Source of the DNA: Thamnaconus septentrionalis
Lineage: Eukaryota > Chordata > Actinopteri > Tetraodontiformes > Monacanthidae
Reading direction: 5' to 3'
Assembly (NCBI GenBank): GCA_009823395.1
Contig: CM020517.1
Coordinates: 15,040,001-15,104,000 of the forward strand
Length of the DNA stretch: 64,000 nucleotides
The position numbers and the translations under genes were made by a program. How positions within the stretch are numbered: position 1 is the stretch's first letter; every line of letters begins with the position of its first letter. This document shows, in pieces, positions 1 to 11,900 of this stretch. Under the pieces are notes generated by a model, which did no database searches, was not told where the DNA came from, and was given only the letters and a program-made list of their open reading frames with translations.

Positions 1-199
1 TTGTCCATAAAATGAATTCATGTTTTTTTTTTTTCCTCGCACATACTTTGTGTTGAATAAAATACCGCTGCGACTTTATAATTGAAACACCAAGTGTGAA
101 AAAAATGTTGTCACAGCTTGAAAAAAAACCCAGAAATTTTAAATGGACCACATTCGCTTTGAGTTTCTTCGTCTCTGACGCTGATTGTTTTCCTCTCAG

Positions 200-3100
200 A
201 CGGAGCGCAGCGAGTGGCTGCAGTTCCAGGCTGACCTGCAGGTGGCGGTGTCTGTGGCAGACCGCCTGAGGGCCGAGGCGGACGAAGACCTGACGGCCCT
301 CCGGACGGCGCACCGGGACGTGGAGAGGGAGCTGGCGGCCGCCCAGCACAGGCAGAAAGAGGCCGACTTGCAGCTGGTCACCCTGAGGGGGGAGCTGAAG
401 GAGAGTCGGCAGAGACTGGCTGCTCTCGCACAGGCTCCCGGTCAGGGAGCGGCGAGGCCCAGCGGGGAGCCCGTCAGCAGCCCTGAAGCCACGGACATCG
501 ACAGCAGGGGTAGGGAGAGGCCGCTGGCCAGGCTGGGCAGGCAGGACAGTGCGGAGAAACAGAAGAACGTCGCCGTCGAGAAGGTCGGAACAGAGTGCAG
601 GGACGTGGCCAAACGCTACCTGAGAAATGTCAGCAAAGAGGAGAGCAGTGGGGAAGAGGCAAAGCCCGGCGAAACACGACGGACAGCGACCACAGAAAGA
701 TCAAGGTGAGATCTACCTGGAGATCTTCCTGTCAATCTTGAAGGAGATTTTCCTCGAGATCTTTTTTGAGATCTTCTTTGAGATCTTGGAGATTTTCCTC
801 GAGATCTTCGAGGAGATTTTCTTGAAGATCTTCTAAGAGATCTTCCTGGAGATCGTCTTGGAGATCTTCTTCAAGATATTCATGGAGATTTTCCAGGAGA
901 TTTTCCTGGAAAGCACCAAAACGCTTTATGTCCGCAAGACATTCCCACAACACTTTTTATAGCATTGCATCACATCCCATTGTTTTCAGGCTTCCAGATA
1001 TTATGCAACAAAAGCTGCTTTTCTTGTCTGACTGTTTGTCTGTTTGGTTGTTTTTTTTGACTCGGTAGTCACTGAAGTCAACCAAATTTGGTCGGAACTG
1101 TAATTGTGGTTCCTTTTCATCCTCCCGCTCGACCCGCATGGTTATTTCGACGACTCGATTTATGTCCGGAAACATGCGATGCTAGTGTTGTGGGATTTCG
1201 TTTTTTTTTTTTGAAAAAAAGAGACACTTTTTGATGTGTCTTCTCCTCCCTAACCACATTCTGTAACATTACAGAAGCCTCTCCAGGCTGCCTTCTCCGG
1301 ACTGCCTGTCCATTCAGAATGGAAGCGTGCCGACAGACGCTGCCTCGACAGTCGGATCATCAAACAAAGTGAGACGCAGCAACGCTCGGAAGGGGGTCAA
1401 GGTGCCTTGAACTGCTGATGGATTCAAGACTGATTATAATGAACACTCTGTGTTGTGTTGCAGAACTCGGGGCAGCTCAGGGGCCGAAGGACTCTAGACT
1501 GGCAGGACGGCACGTCAAAGACTGAAGCAGGTGTGTGATCATAGGGATGATCGGGTACAGGATGGACGAAGATGGAGATGAGCTAGATAAAAAAAACAAC
1601 ATGGTGCATCTCAAGAGGTTTATCCTAATAAATAAACATTACACATAGAGTATTAATGGTATGACCTGCCAGCCATGAAACCTCAGGGTTACTCTTGTAA
1701 CTCTGGTTCTTTGAGCAGAGTAAGGTTCTTTTCCTTTATGCTCCCGAGTGACATCCCCACAGCATCTGTCAGTGACTTTTGGCTGCATTGTCCTTTTAAA
1801 TGTCTTGGTTCTGCTGCCCCCAAGTGGCCAGTAACTGGTTCATGACTGTGCGTCTGCCTTTGAAGTGGGGGTGTGAGGGGGCGGAGAGGGAGTGTTGCTC
1901 GTTAAAAGCGCTCACCGTGAGGTGTGTTTGCTACAGGGAAACGAGAAGAGTCCCTCAACAAGTACAACTCTGCGCTCACTGAGCTGCCCCCCATCAGGTG
2001 AGTTCAAGTCACACACACGCACACACATTTATTCAGCCATCTCTGTGAGGTCTATGCATTATTTTTTACCGCCTGACCTTCAGCCACTAAACCAAACCAC
2101 AGTTTGCCCATTTGCAACCTTCCCCAAGAAATGTCCTTTGTGCTGATCCATATTATACAAAGACACACAGAGAAACAGTTCCAGTCAGCCTGCACAGTTT
2201 CCGCCCTGTTGTAAACCCTCATTGTCTGTCCTGAGTCCAGTACATTCATTCAGTCAGATCCATTGTTGGAGGCATAGCACCTTTTTTTTCACTCAGATCT
2301 GTCTCTTTTTAAATGAGTTTCTTTGCCGGAGTCTGTCGCGAGGCAGGTTTGTATAGATTTATTTTAAATAGAATCTAACTAAAGCCCAGCTGAAAAGTGT
2401 CTGTCTGCGAATGTTTCCATGAAAAAGTTTCAAAGTCCTCATGTGTCTGTCACTTGCTGCAGGCCCCAGGATGGTTTCAACGTGCTGCTGCGACGCCACG
2501 GAGGCTCCAAGAGGAACTCGCTGCTCCGCTGGTGTCAGAACAGGACGCAAGGCTACAAGGTGAGTCCACATCTACTCTCACCACTTACAGTGAAAACAAA
2601 CAGGGTTGTGTGACACTTTGTCAACTTTCTAGGTACATTTCTTTTAAGTCATTCAACATTATTGTCTGTCCTCAAATATGACTCCACTTTGCCCTCCACC
2701 ATCGTTGCTTCAAACCATTTCTGGTCATCCTTCAAACCTCTGATTGGTCGATAATACTCCTGCCTGACAGCATTTTCATTTTGATGTGGCTGAGATTGTT
2801 TTTGTTTTCTCCTCTCGAGGCCACAAAGTGTTTTTTTTTTTAAAAAGAATCCCCATGGGGACTGATGATACTTAACAAGATGAAAGGTAATTCATGAAAT
2901 TAAAGCAGCAACTAATGGTGACTTGATGATCATAATGGACCAGGATCATCTTCTCATCTTCAAGCAGTTCAATGGGGAAAGACTAAAAGGGAATTTAATG
3001 GGGGAAAAAAAAAGATCTGCAGGAGAAGTGGTAGATTTATAATTCTTTTTTTGAGCTGACAGGCTTTTAATATTCTCACACCTGGAGAAAATGTCTTTCG

Positions 3101-3890
3101 AGGATGGTTGTAAGAGGTTGGATTAGAAAAAAAAAAAAAAATCAATTCACAGTCCACTCTGAATTACCTCTTTTGATTTCTTCTACTAAACCTCATTGAA
3201 GAGCTTTCCTTTGGAATGTTTCAGGTCTAGTTTTTCCCACCTCCCTTATATATAGTTCATTCTGTCCAATGGTGTCTGTAAGAAAAGCCCAGAAATTACT
3301 GTTAATCTACCAGTAGTGGGTAGTTTTCCCCCTAAACATTTAATGTCTTCGTTCATGTTTTCACCTCATCTGGCCTGAGAAGCTCAACACCCTGGTTGTC
3401 TCATGCCGCCCTCATCGCCTGGCTGTCTTTTGTTCCCATGCAGAATATTGACATCACCAATTTCAGCAGCAGCTGGGCGGACGGTCTGGCCTTCTGCGCT
3501 GTCTACCACACCTACCTCCCCTCGCACATCCCCTACAGCACCCTGTCACCCGAGAACAAGGTATTTCATTAAACCAGGCACTTTCACTAATCTGTTTGGA
3601 GTGACTTACAGTCTCCTTTTTTTTTTTGCATGGATTTATGCCTCCGCAGAAGGAGAACCTGAACCTGGCGTTCAAAACGGGAGAGACAGTCGGGATTTCG
3701 CACACACTCGTAAGCCAGAAATGATTCAATTTTATCCCCGAACTGTCACAGCGCTCAACTCGGAGCTCATAATTGTTTGGAATTGTCTTTTTTTTGTCAG
3801 GCGGTGGAGGAGATGCTGAGGACGGGCGGCCCTGATTGGCAGCGGGTTCTGAGCTACGTGGAGAGCATTTACCGTCACTTTGAGATGTGA
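200..3890 (+). CDS. Cytospin-family protein (SPECC1/SPECC1L-like), 3' part of the gene
   Basis: Coding exons are 200-705, 1275-1368, 1464-1530, 1937-1997, 2463-2559, 3444-3560, 3650-3709 and 3801-3890, with TGA at 3888-3890. All have AG/GT borders and their phases join without a stop. The first exon encodes a coiled coil beginning [14 protein letters not shown], which I recognise from cytospins. Next come a serine/basic linker with SLSRLPSPD, then a calponin-homology domain ([42 protein letters not shown], and the end IYRHFEM). Cytospins cross-link actin and microtubules and act in cell adhesion and cytokinesis. Only about the last 363 residues are present; the rest lies upstream of the window. 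The linker is much shorter than the one I recall in mammalian SPECC1L, so this may be SPECC1 or a fish-specific paralogue. The family is sure, the exact orthologue is not. Confidence 0.9.
712..918. repeat. GAGATCTTC-type minisatellite directly after a splice donor
   Basis: About 205 bp of imperfect tandem copies of a 9-12 bp unit built on GAGATCTTCCTG/GAGATTTTCCTC, carrying many AGATCT hexamers. It starts at the intron donor (GT at 706-707), so it is intronic in the cytospin-like gene. Because most units are multiples of three, open frames run through it on both strands: E-I-F-L repeats forward, E-D-L-x-E-N-L repeats reverse. These are by-products of the repeat, not evidence of a protein. Confidence 0.85.
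2463..3890 (+). other. Calponin-homology (CH) domain exons of the cytospin-like gene
   Basis: Four exons (2463-2559, 3444-3560, 3650-3709, 3801-3890) encode about 120 residues forming one C-terminal CH domain, as in all cytospins. The tryptophans of [15 protein letters not shown] and [10 protein letters not shown] mark the usual CH helices. The introns at 2560-3443 (884 bp), 3561-3649 (89 bp) and 3710-3800 (91 bp) all have clear donor and acceptor sites. A single type-3-like CH domain gives microtubule or actin association rather than the tandem-CH actin grip. The last residue is Met (FEM), where I recall FET in mammalian cytospins. Confidence 0.88.
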
Positions 3891-5290
3891 CGGCTGGAGG
3901 GAAAGCGGGCGACAAACAACCCGTCGGTGGATTCACAAGTGCTCAAGGGAAACCGCAGTGGCCTTCGTCGTTAAGGTTTATGACCACCAGAAATCTCGTA
4001 AAGGCGGCCGCCTGGATAAATAAGTGTTTTACCCTTGTGTCGTTCCTCCGTTCTTCAAGAGGACGTTGGAGGAAGGAACTTTCAGCACCGTCACCCAAAA
4101 AGTATTTACTGATGAAGTGATTATTGCACGGCATCGCAAGCTGTTCTCAGACGCCCAGCAGATGTGTTGCCGTCACCGGACGCCCGCCTGCACTTTTGTC
4201 TAAGGCCAGTTCTTAACTGTTAAAATTGAGCGGACTTTTGAAACAGGAGTCGCTAAGATGGCATTTCAATTTGCAGCCGCGGACTGAGGTGTCCTCAGCG
4301 TGGCCATCTGTCACCGTGACAAGGTGCAAAAGCAATTAGTTTTGACCGGTGTGTTATCATCTGCCCAAGTGTACGCATTTATTATATTTGACACAAAGCA
4401 CCAAGCTAATCACAATAGGAAACAGTGCAGACATGGGAATCTGAGCGAGCATGATTAAGCGGGGGGGGGGGGGGGTTTCATTAATAATGAAAATGTGGGA
4501 CATGGTAACAGTGAGTCTTCCATTAAAAGAGTGTTTCCAGGGAGACTCTCTGAAAAATATCACCACACTGCTGCAGTGCTTCATCATGCCCTTTATGACC
4601 TTCAACAACCTTCACATTCTCCTGGACCTGAAACACCCTGTAAACACACACTTTTTGTCAGCACTTGGCGGGTGTAAGAATGCAATGACTGCAGATGTTT
4701 CACAGATGCCATGGTACTCGGAGGGGTTCGGGAGGCATAGCCATCCGGCAGGCCACTCGGCTCGCTTGCCAAGTTTGAATTTCTGTAAATGAAATGCAGT
4801 TGTTTTGTTTTGTTTTTTTTTGTTTTTTTTCCATGGAGACCTCGGTGAAAAACTATGATCAAAATGTCAGAAGTGCCTTTGTGTTGTCCCAGATATTCCA
4901 TCTTTGGACACGAGCTGCATTGAGAAAAGCCTAAACTGACTGGCACATGAGTTTGGTGCAAGTATCCTGGTTCCTGCACCAGCGCCGAGAAACCCGTCAA
5001 CTGGTTTTGTTTGTTGCCAAAGTGGTTTGTGCCAAAAGAACTATTGAAAATACACTCTTTTAAAAATAAGAAGAAAGAAAACATGTTAATATGTAACTAC
5101 AATAAAAAAAATATGTATACCAAAGAAATAAAATCCATTGTCCTCTGTAGGTCTCATGTCACACCGTCATATTAAATACCTTTGGTTAATGGAAGTAAAA
5201 GTTAAATTTATTTTGTGTAACACTGGTGCAAAAGTCTGAGTCTGAAAGAAGACTGAAAAAAATAAAGACCTGAAAATAACACTATGGGGA
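3891..5290 (+). other. Probable 3' UTR of the cytospin-like gene
   Basis: No coding sequence is seen between the stop codon at 3888-3890 and the next gene. AATAAA polyadenylation hexamers occur at 5101-5106, 5127-5132 and 5261-5266, which would give a 3' UTR of roughly 1.2-1.4 kb. A 15-base G run lies at 4461-4475 and T-rich stretches near 4807-4830. Short open frames here (for example 4451-4792 and 4602-5084 on the minus strand) have no family resemblance. Confidence 0.5.
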
Positions 5291-5902
5291 CCTCTAAGAA
5301 GGCCACAGTACTGCTGAATAACTGGTCTCTACTCCCCTCTTCTGGTAAGCAAGTATTCCTGCAGGCTTTTAGTGTAGTTTATGGAGCCACTTGCTTAGAT
5401 TTTCCCTTTAGTTTGCCTCTGCCATACGTGTTTGGAAGTTAGATTGGCAGTCTGGGCTGCACCAGGCTCTTTGCCAACCTGTTTGTTGCCAATCTCCACA
5501 TACCTGCAACGTGGTGGCACACCGTTTTAAATGGCAGAAGAGAGGCGATTAAAACACAAATGCACGTCCCCTCACCTCCTCCCCCCTGAACACCTTCCGG
5601 ACATTTAAGATGTATTTTCTCATCGGTGTCGCTCCTGTAACTCCATATTGTCCTCCTGAGCTTTGGACCATGATGAATTGTGGAACCCTGAATAGGCAGA
5701 CGAGACGCATCCCCCTGGGCAAAGGCGTCAAGAGCACCTGATCGCCTCATCCAAACCCCCCACCCCCCTCAACTCATTTGTGACAAAGAACATCGTTGCG
5801 CAAGCAGGAGGTGGAGTTCCTGGGTCACCTGTACTTCATGAGGCACTTTGCTGACAGCCTGAGTCAAAAGGTGAAGAGGGTGCTGAGGCAGAGGACAGAG
5901 GC
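5291..5902 (+). promoter_or_regulatory. Intergenic spacer, presumed promoter and 5' UTR of the CD109-like gene
   Basis: This 0.6 kb lies between the last polyadenylation signal of the cytospin-like gene and the CD109-like start codon. No clear TATA box or CpG island is visible, and the transcription start cannot be placed. A short upstream ATG at 5838 (weak context, T at -3) opens a 25-codon frame that ends at 5913-5915, overlapping the main ATG at 5903 in another frame. If included in the mRNA it could damp translation. Confidence 0.35.
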
Positions 5903-5982
5903 ATGGCGGGGATGAGGACACTGGCTGCGTGTTGGGTAGTGGTGGTCTACTCTTCGTTGGTTTCAACCCAGGAATCATCCAG
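5903..5982 (+). other. cd109: CD109-like exon 1: start codon and signal peptide
   Basis: ATG at 5903 has G at -3 and G at +4, a good vertebrate start context, and a second in-frame ATG follows at 5912. The exon encodes [20 protein letters not shown] and a few polar residues, a typical secretory signal. It ends at 5982 before GTAGGA in phase 2. The next recognisable exon at 6138 needs phase 0 as written, so the two do not join in frame. Confidence 0.7.
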
Positions 5983-8900
5983 GTAGGAAAACAAATCTCA
6001 GCTTTATCATGATACAGGATACCAATACTCTCGTGAGTTGTTTGAGAAGAGTATCGGTTCACAATCAGTTTACTTCTTCGCCATCTTGTTCAACCATTAG
6101 TGATCTTGATTCCCTCCTCCTTTTTTTTTTCTGCAAGAACATTTTTTTGGTCACAAGTCCAGAGGTGTTTCATGCTGGGACCCCGACATCACTGGCTGTC
6201 ACCCTCCTTGCTGATTTCCCTGCCAGGGTCACAGCCGAATTAAAATATGGTGACACTATAGTAGCCCAAACAGAGGACAACCATGAAGGTGAGGCCAGAG
6301 TTGATTCACATTTCAATGTTTTGAGTTTTTACGGTGCTAAGGTATCATTTTATTTTTTCTAAGGGTCGACCAAAGTCCTCACACTGCCCCCAGTGAGTAC
6401 AAATCCTTGCTTATTTGATGTTCTTAACTTGATTTAATGACCAAAACGGGTGTGTTGATTTGTCTATGTGTCCGTGAGAAGTTGCCGGTTGGATCTAAAG
6501 CCCAGAGCCCCTTCTTCAACCTGACTGTGAGGGCCTACAGGGGAGACAGTCTACTTTTCACAAACACCAGCACCATCCGCTTCAACCCCAGGAATGTCTC
6601 CACCTTCATCCAAACTGACAAGTCACGGTACCGGCCAGGTGACGCCATCATAATCAGAGCGGTGTCAGTGCAGTTGGATAACCGGCCGTACAAAGGCGGG
6701 GTGAATATCTCAGTGGAGGTAGGTGTCTCCGCACTGAACAAAGCCGAGTAGCAGAGGAGCTGAATATCAGGTGTTTGTGGCGGAGGCGGCATTGTTAGAC
6801 GGTGGGAACTTCGACTATCACTCTTGTCACCCGCAGGATCCCAGCGGGAAAATTGCGGCGAGGTGGCAGTCCAAGGGGAATCTTGGGATTGTGTTGCAGG
6901 AATTCAGAACATTGCAGTCAGCACTTCCAGGACAGTGGGAAGTCAGAGCAACAATAAATGTGGGGTTGAAAATTTTAAAAAAAATGTTTGGCCTTTTTTT
7001 TCCCCCTCCCTTGAATTTACCTCCCTTCTTTTTTCTAGGGTGTCACCGACAGGCACACGTTCACTCTGGATCATTATGGTAATGCTGGACATCAATGAAT
7101 TACATTGAAATTTCCTAATCCTGCAAAAGAATCAGATCAGACAGTGATATTCAGTGGGAATCCAACTACCACTCATATTAAAGTTTAGGTTAGCATGTTA
7201 GCAGCTAGCTCAGGACTCTAGCTCTACCTCCTGTGAACGACACAGTGTCTCACAAAGCTGTTATTCAAAGGTTCCAGGGTCGAACCTCAGCAGACATTTC
7301 CCGCCTTTCTGTTGCAGAGCATCCTCACTTTGAAATGTTACTCAAGACGCCCTCCAGTGTTCAGATTGGAGATGACATCTCAGGGACCGTGACAGCGATG
7401 TAAGTTAACAAACCCAAGTGTGCGCCTTGAAACGCTGCTCAAAGAAAATGGGTGATGATGGAATTTGAGATTTCAGAAGCAAATTTGACCTTCTCTAAAC
7501 TTTTGAATGCACATCTTCAATCATAAATTGACCACTAAATGTTTGGAACTTTTCCATCAATGTCATACATTTTTCCAATAAATGCAGTGAAAATCTAACT
7601 TTTTGCGAGTTGTGTATATATCCAATACTGACACTGTAAAGCTACTTTCTTTCCTGCAGTTACCCCAGTGGACAGCCTGTCCAGGGGACTCTGGTTGTCT
7701 CCGTCTCTCTGGCATCTGATTTCCGCAATTCACCTTCTTCACACACGCAGACTCAAACTATTGAGGTGAGGTTCTGTCATTCTGAGGCTTCCGGACGCTT
7801 GCCATTAAACGCCTGCCTGCTAAAGCTCTAGGTGTCCCTGCTGCTGCTGGTTCCACAGATCTACGGCTCAACCAGGTTTTCCTTCAGCAATCACCAAGTC
7901 CAGTCCCTTCTAGAGTCGTCAGACATCAGCCGCGACGTACTGTTGCACGTTTCTGCCTGTGTGACAGAGTCCTCTACTGGTGAGACACTTTTCTTATTTT
8001 TTGAAAACCATTTTCAGAGTGCAGGTTGCGTTGTTGTCACACACTTCTCTGTTGCAACCCTTCAAGGACATAAAGTGGACAAAGCAGCTGCAGTCCACCT
8101 GGCCAGGGACACATTCCAGCTTTCTTTCAGCCACGTTCCGCCCACGCTGAAGCCTTCGTTGAACTTCTCCTCAATAGTGAGCCTATTATTCTGTCAGGCT
8201 GACCTCTATTTTGTATTACCGTGTTCTCATGCTTATCACCTGTTTCGCAAACAGCTCAGGGTCTCGAGATACGACGGGAGGCCCCTCAGCTCAGAGGATC
8301 TACTGTATTCTGCAGTGATTGAAGTCACTCAAAGAACCCCCAACTTAGAGAGTGATGACGCAACAACTCTGACCCTCCCAGTGCCTGAAGATGGGAACGT
8401 TCATCTCAAGATTCCAGTGAAAGAAGAGGCTGTGATGCTTTTAATCAGGGTGGGCATTTAAGCTCTGACTGATCATTGAAAAGACAAAACCTCTGAAATC
8501 CAATGGAGAGAGAAATTAATAGAAAAGGTCAAATCTTCGATTTGAGTTTGTAATTTATTTCTGTCATTCTATCTGACAAATTGTGAAACCAGATAAACCA
8601 GATCAGTTCATAAAGACATGGCGTGAAGTATGTGGCTTCACACTTTTTTTTTTTTTAAATGTTACAGTCTCATGTTTTCTCCGTCTTTTGTTTATTTCCA
8701 GGCAAAGTTTCAATCCACCGAGGAGACGCTTCAAGTCAACAACAGCTTCTTCTCTCCAACTGGCTCATATCTTCAAATCTCCCCAGTCAGCTCGACACCG
8801 GCACAGGTCATTTTGGACCGACACTTTATCCAGTTGTATTATGATATGAAATAATAACAGTTTAAACAAAGTAAACATTTAAAATTTGTAAAGTTCTAAC

Positions 8901-11900
8901 CTAGGATATTAATTTCCTCCTTAGGTCGGGTTGCCGCTTCAGCTGCATGTTCACAGCACAGTTCCAGTCAACAAACTGCACTTTGTGGTAAGTTCTGGTA
9001 AATATGTAATCAAGCATTGTTGTCATCCACAACTTGTATTTGGATTGAAGAAATTTGAAGCAAGTGTGCGAGCAACTTCAATCAGTTCCTCGAGTGGTTT
9101 GTAGACTTTAAACTACCTTTGATTTAAATCAAAGTTACTTTCTTATGGTACTCATTTGTCATCTTTTACTTTTGAAGAGCTGAGTTTTGCATGAGCAAGA
9201 AACTACAAAGCAGTGGACCCAGTGCTGCATATGTCTGATTTAACAGAAGAAAATGCAGATGCAGAGAAAAGAAACAGGTTTCAACAAAAACTGAGCACTA
9301 AGAAATCTGAAAGTCCAAAAGAAAAAACCCATCAACAATCTGACAGTGGATGAATTGAAATGGTGACAAGCCTTTTCAAAAAGGTTCAACAGCATAGTCG
9401 CAAGTGTCATGACCAGAGCCAAACCAGTAAATGGCCAAAGGTGGAACTTAAATACACAAGAGCTTATGGTAATTGATTGGACACAGGTGAGGTTGCTGCA
9501 GGATAATCATGGGCAGGTGACACTAGTGGGTACAATTAGTGAAGAAGGGAAAAGAGACAAGGCAGAAAATAAAAAGATTTTACTATGTGATAGTGAAAAT
9601 CCCAGGAATGTGAAAACCCTGAAACCTGCCAACATGCAACCAACAACTATATTCAAAGTCCCTAAAATTCTACTTCTTCTTTCTAATGTCCAGTTGGAAC
9701 TCCAGAACTCCAGACTGTGCTGCTGCCATTTGATTGGCTGTTTTGCTATTTGTGTTGACAAGCAACTCTGGTACATTCTGGTGCATTTCTGGTACATTAC
9801 TACTAATAAAGTGGCTGAGTCGGCTAGGTGTTTGCGTATATTCACAAAAATTATGTACTTTTTGTGCACATTATATGTAAATCATCTGCATATTTCATTA
9901 TTTTCCCCATTTCAATCACACTTTGTCCAGGTAGAAAGTGAAGAATCACTGTTTTTTCATTATTATGGATTTACAGTTAGGTCTGTTAGGATATCGTTGA
10001 GAACTTCAAGACTTCTAATGAGTTTTGATGGTTTATAAATGGTTTTGTTGTGAGGATTAAAGATGGGCCCTTGTTTGTGTTGTCTAGGTGAGCTCCAAAG
10101 GTCAAGTGCTGGCTGCAGGGACCAAGACTTCCTCCACTTTTTCTCTCATGCCAAGACTTTCCTGGTCCCCCGAGTCCTGTGTGACCGTCTACTCCATTCT
10201 GTCTGATGGTGAAGTCGTCAGTGATACGGCGCACATACCCATCGACCAACATGGCAATGTACTTTCCTGTTGTTGCTGCTGTTGTTTTTTCTCCCTTTGA
10301 ATGAGTTTGTCTTGTGAGCCACAATAGAGTGCGTGTCTGTGTTTGCTGGATTCCCACAGGTATCTCTCGACTGGAGCAGCAACAAAGCCCAGCCAGGCGA
10401 GCAGGTGTCACTCACTGTGAGTGGCCTCGAACCTCGTTCCCAGTTTGGCGTCATCGTGGTGGGGGCGGATAGTGAACTCCCACGCACTGACCTGGACGTG
10501 ACAGTCGAGCAGGTACATACAAGACACAACATTTTGCCAATGCTTTTATCAACTGTGTTATACATCTCTAGCAGAGAACAAACAGCAGATACCTCACTGA
10601 TACCGCTCTCAAGATCGTGGCAACATCCCTGGTCAACCCAATCACTGAGACTACTAATTGCTTGTCTCTGTTTCTTTCCAAACATGTGAAAGGTACAACC
10701 TTTAAACCTTTAAAGGTCAAAAGATTTGAAGACGACTTTGTTGGGACCTGAGTTGAAAATAGAATAGCTCATCCAATTTCCCACTTGACACTCCGCCTGT
10801 GTCGATGGTGTGACGGCTAAACCAAAGAGTCAGGATGTAACCTATCTGTCCGCATTGTTAGAGGATGACTCCAAAGAGTCTAAGAGCTGGAAACTCTAGC
10901 GTGACTGCCGCTGCACCTGAGGCTCTCCGATAGATTCAACATGGAACGAACAATGATTCACGTCGGTGCAGAGTATTGAAATGACCTTTCCTTCTCTCAG
11001 ACGCTGGCTGTTGATGTTGGTGACTTTGTTCGGCCAGCCACCTTTTCCTCGGGCAACGTCCCACTTGAGACCCCCTTCGCAGCTTACATCACTTGACCTA
11101 CATTTCGGCTGTGCGAGACGTTGCCCTGAGACATCCACTGACATGTTTGAATCTTGTAATTTTTGTGAAGTGAAACGAGATACTAAGGTGTACATGTGTC
11201 CATCCACAGGAGTGTTGTGTTAAGATGGTGACCAATGGCGTCCTTAATGAGAAGAGGCAACCTGGTGGACTGAAAAAAGGTATTGGTGAATAATAAAATT
11301 AGTGTAGAATAATGCCTTTTAGTTTTTTTTAGTCCCCCTGGTGGCCATTAAGGAGATTGACTGTATCCCACTGTTATATGCAGATGACATCTTTGTTTTA
11401 GCTTTTTCTACTGTCTCTAAAATTCTTCATCCTTCTCCTCTGGTCTTTTGAGAGCAAGATCTGTTATTAGTAGAGAAGCGCTGGAGCAGCTGGCTGAGTC
11501 AACATGAGTTCTTCATGTGGATGGACACGAATGTGAGGTATGTGCTAAGACACACAATGCTGTATGGTGGGAAGATCAATTACTGTCGCCTCGCAGCAGG
11601 TTGTGGGTTCAATTTCCCAGTCTAGAGCCTTTTAGTGTGGAGTCTACATCTTCTGCTTGGGTCTGTGTTGCTTCTATTCAGTTTTCTGAATCGAACTCTA
11701 TTGTCCGCTGATGTGAGCACAAATGGGTGGCAGTCTCGTCTCTTTATGCGGTCCTGTTGCACTGGTGACTTGCACAGAATACAGATGGATGTGATTTACT
11801 GTATAAGTATATTAAGCACAATTATATATATATATATTATATAAAAATATATTTTTGTCAGTGGTCAAACACAGACAGAGGAGAAAATGACTGTGCCAGG

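Noticed and set aside
627..953. Open frames with E-I-F-L repeats (plus) and E-D-L-x-E-N-L repeats (minus)
   Set aside because: They are translations of the GAGATCTTC minisatellite after a good splice donor; both strands being open follows from repeat units in multiples of three.
9409..10038. 209-codon open frame in the large CD109-like intron
   Set aside because: It has no motif, no homologous family I recognise and an AT-rich composition, and it lies between two well-matched CD109 exons that join in phase without it.
11001..11096. Possible missing CD109 exon starting after the acceptor at 10999-11000 ([15 protein letters not shown])
   Set aside because: The acceptor is good, but the frame ends in TGA at 11094 without a usable donor that keeps phase, and the residues do not match the expected segment.
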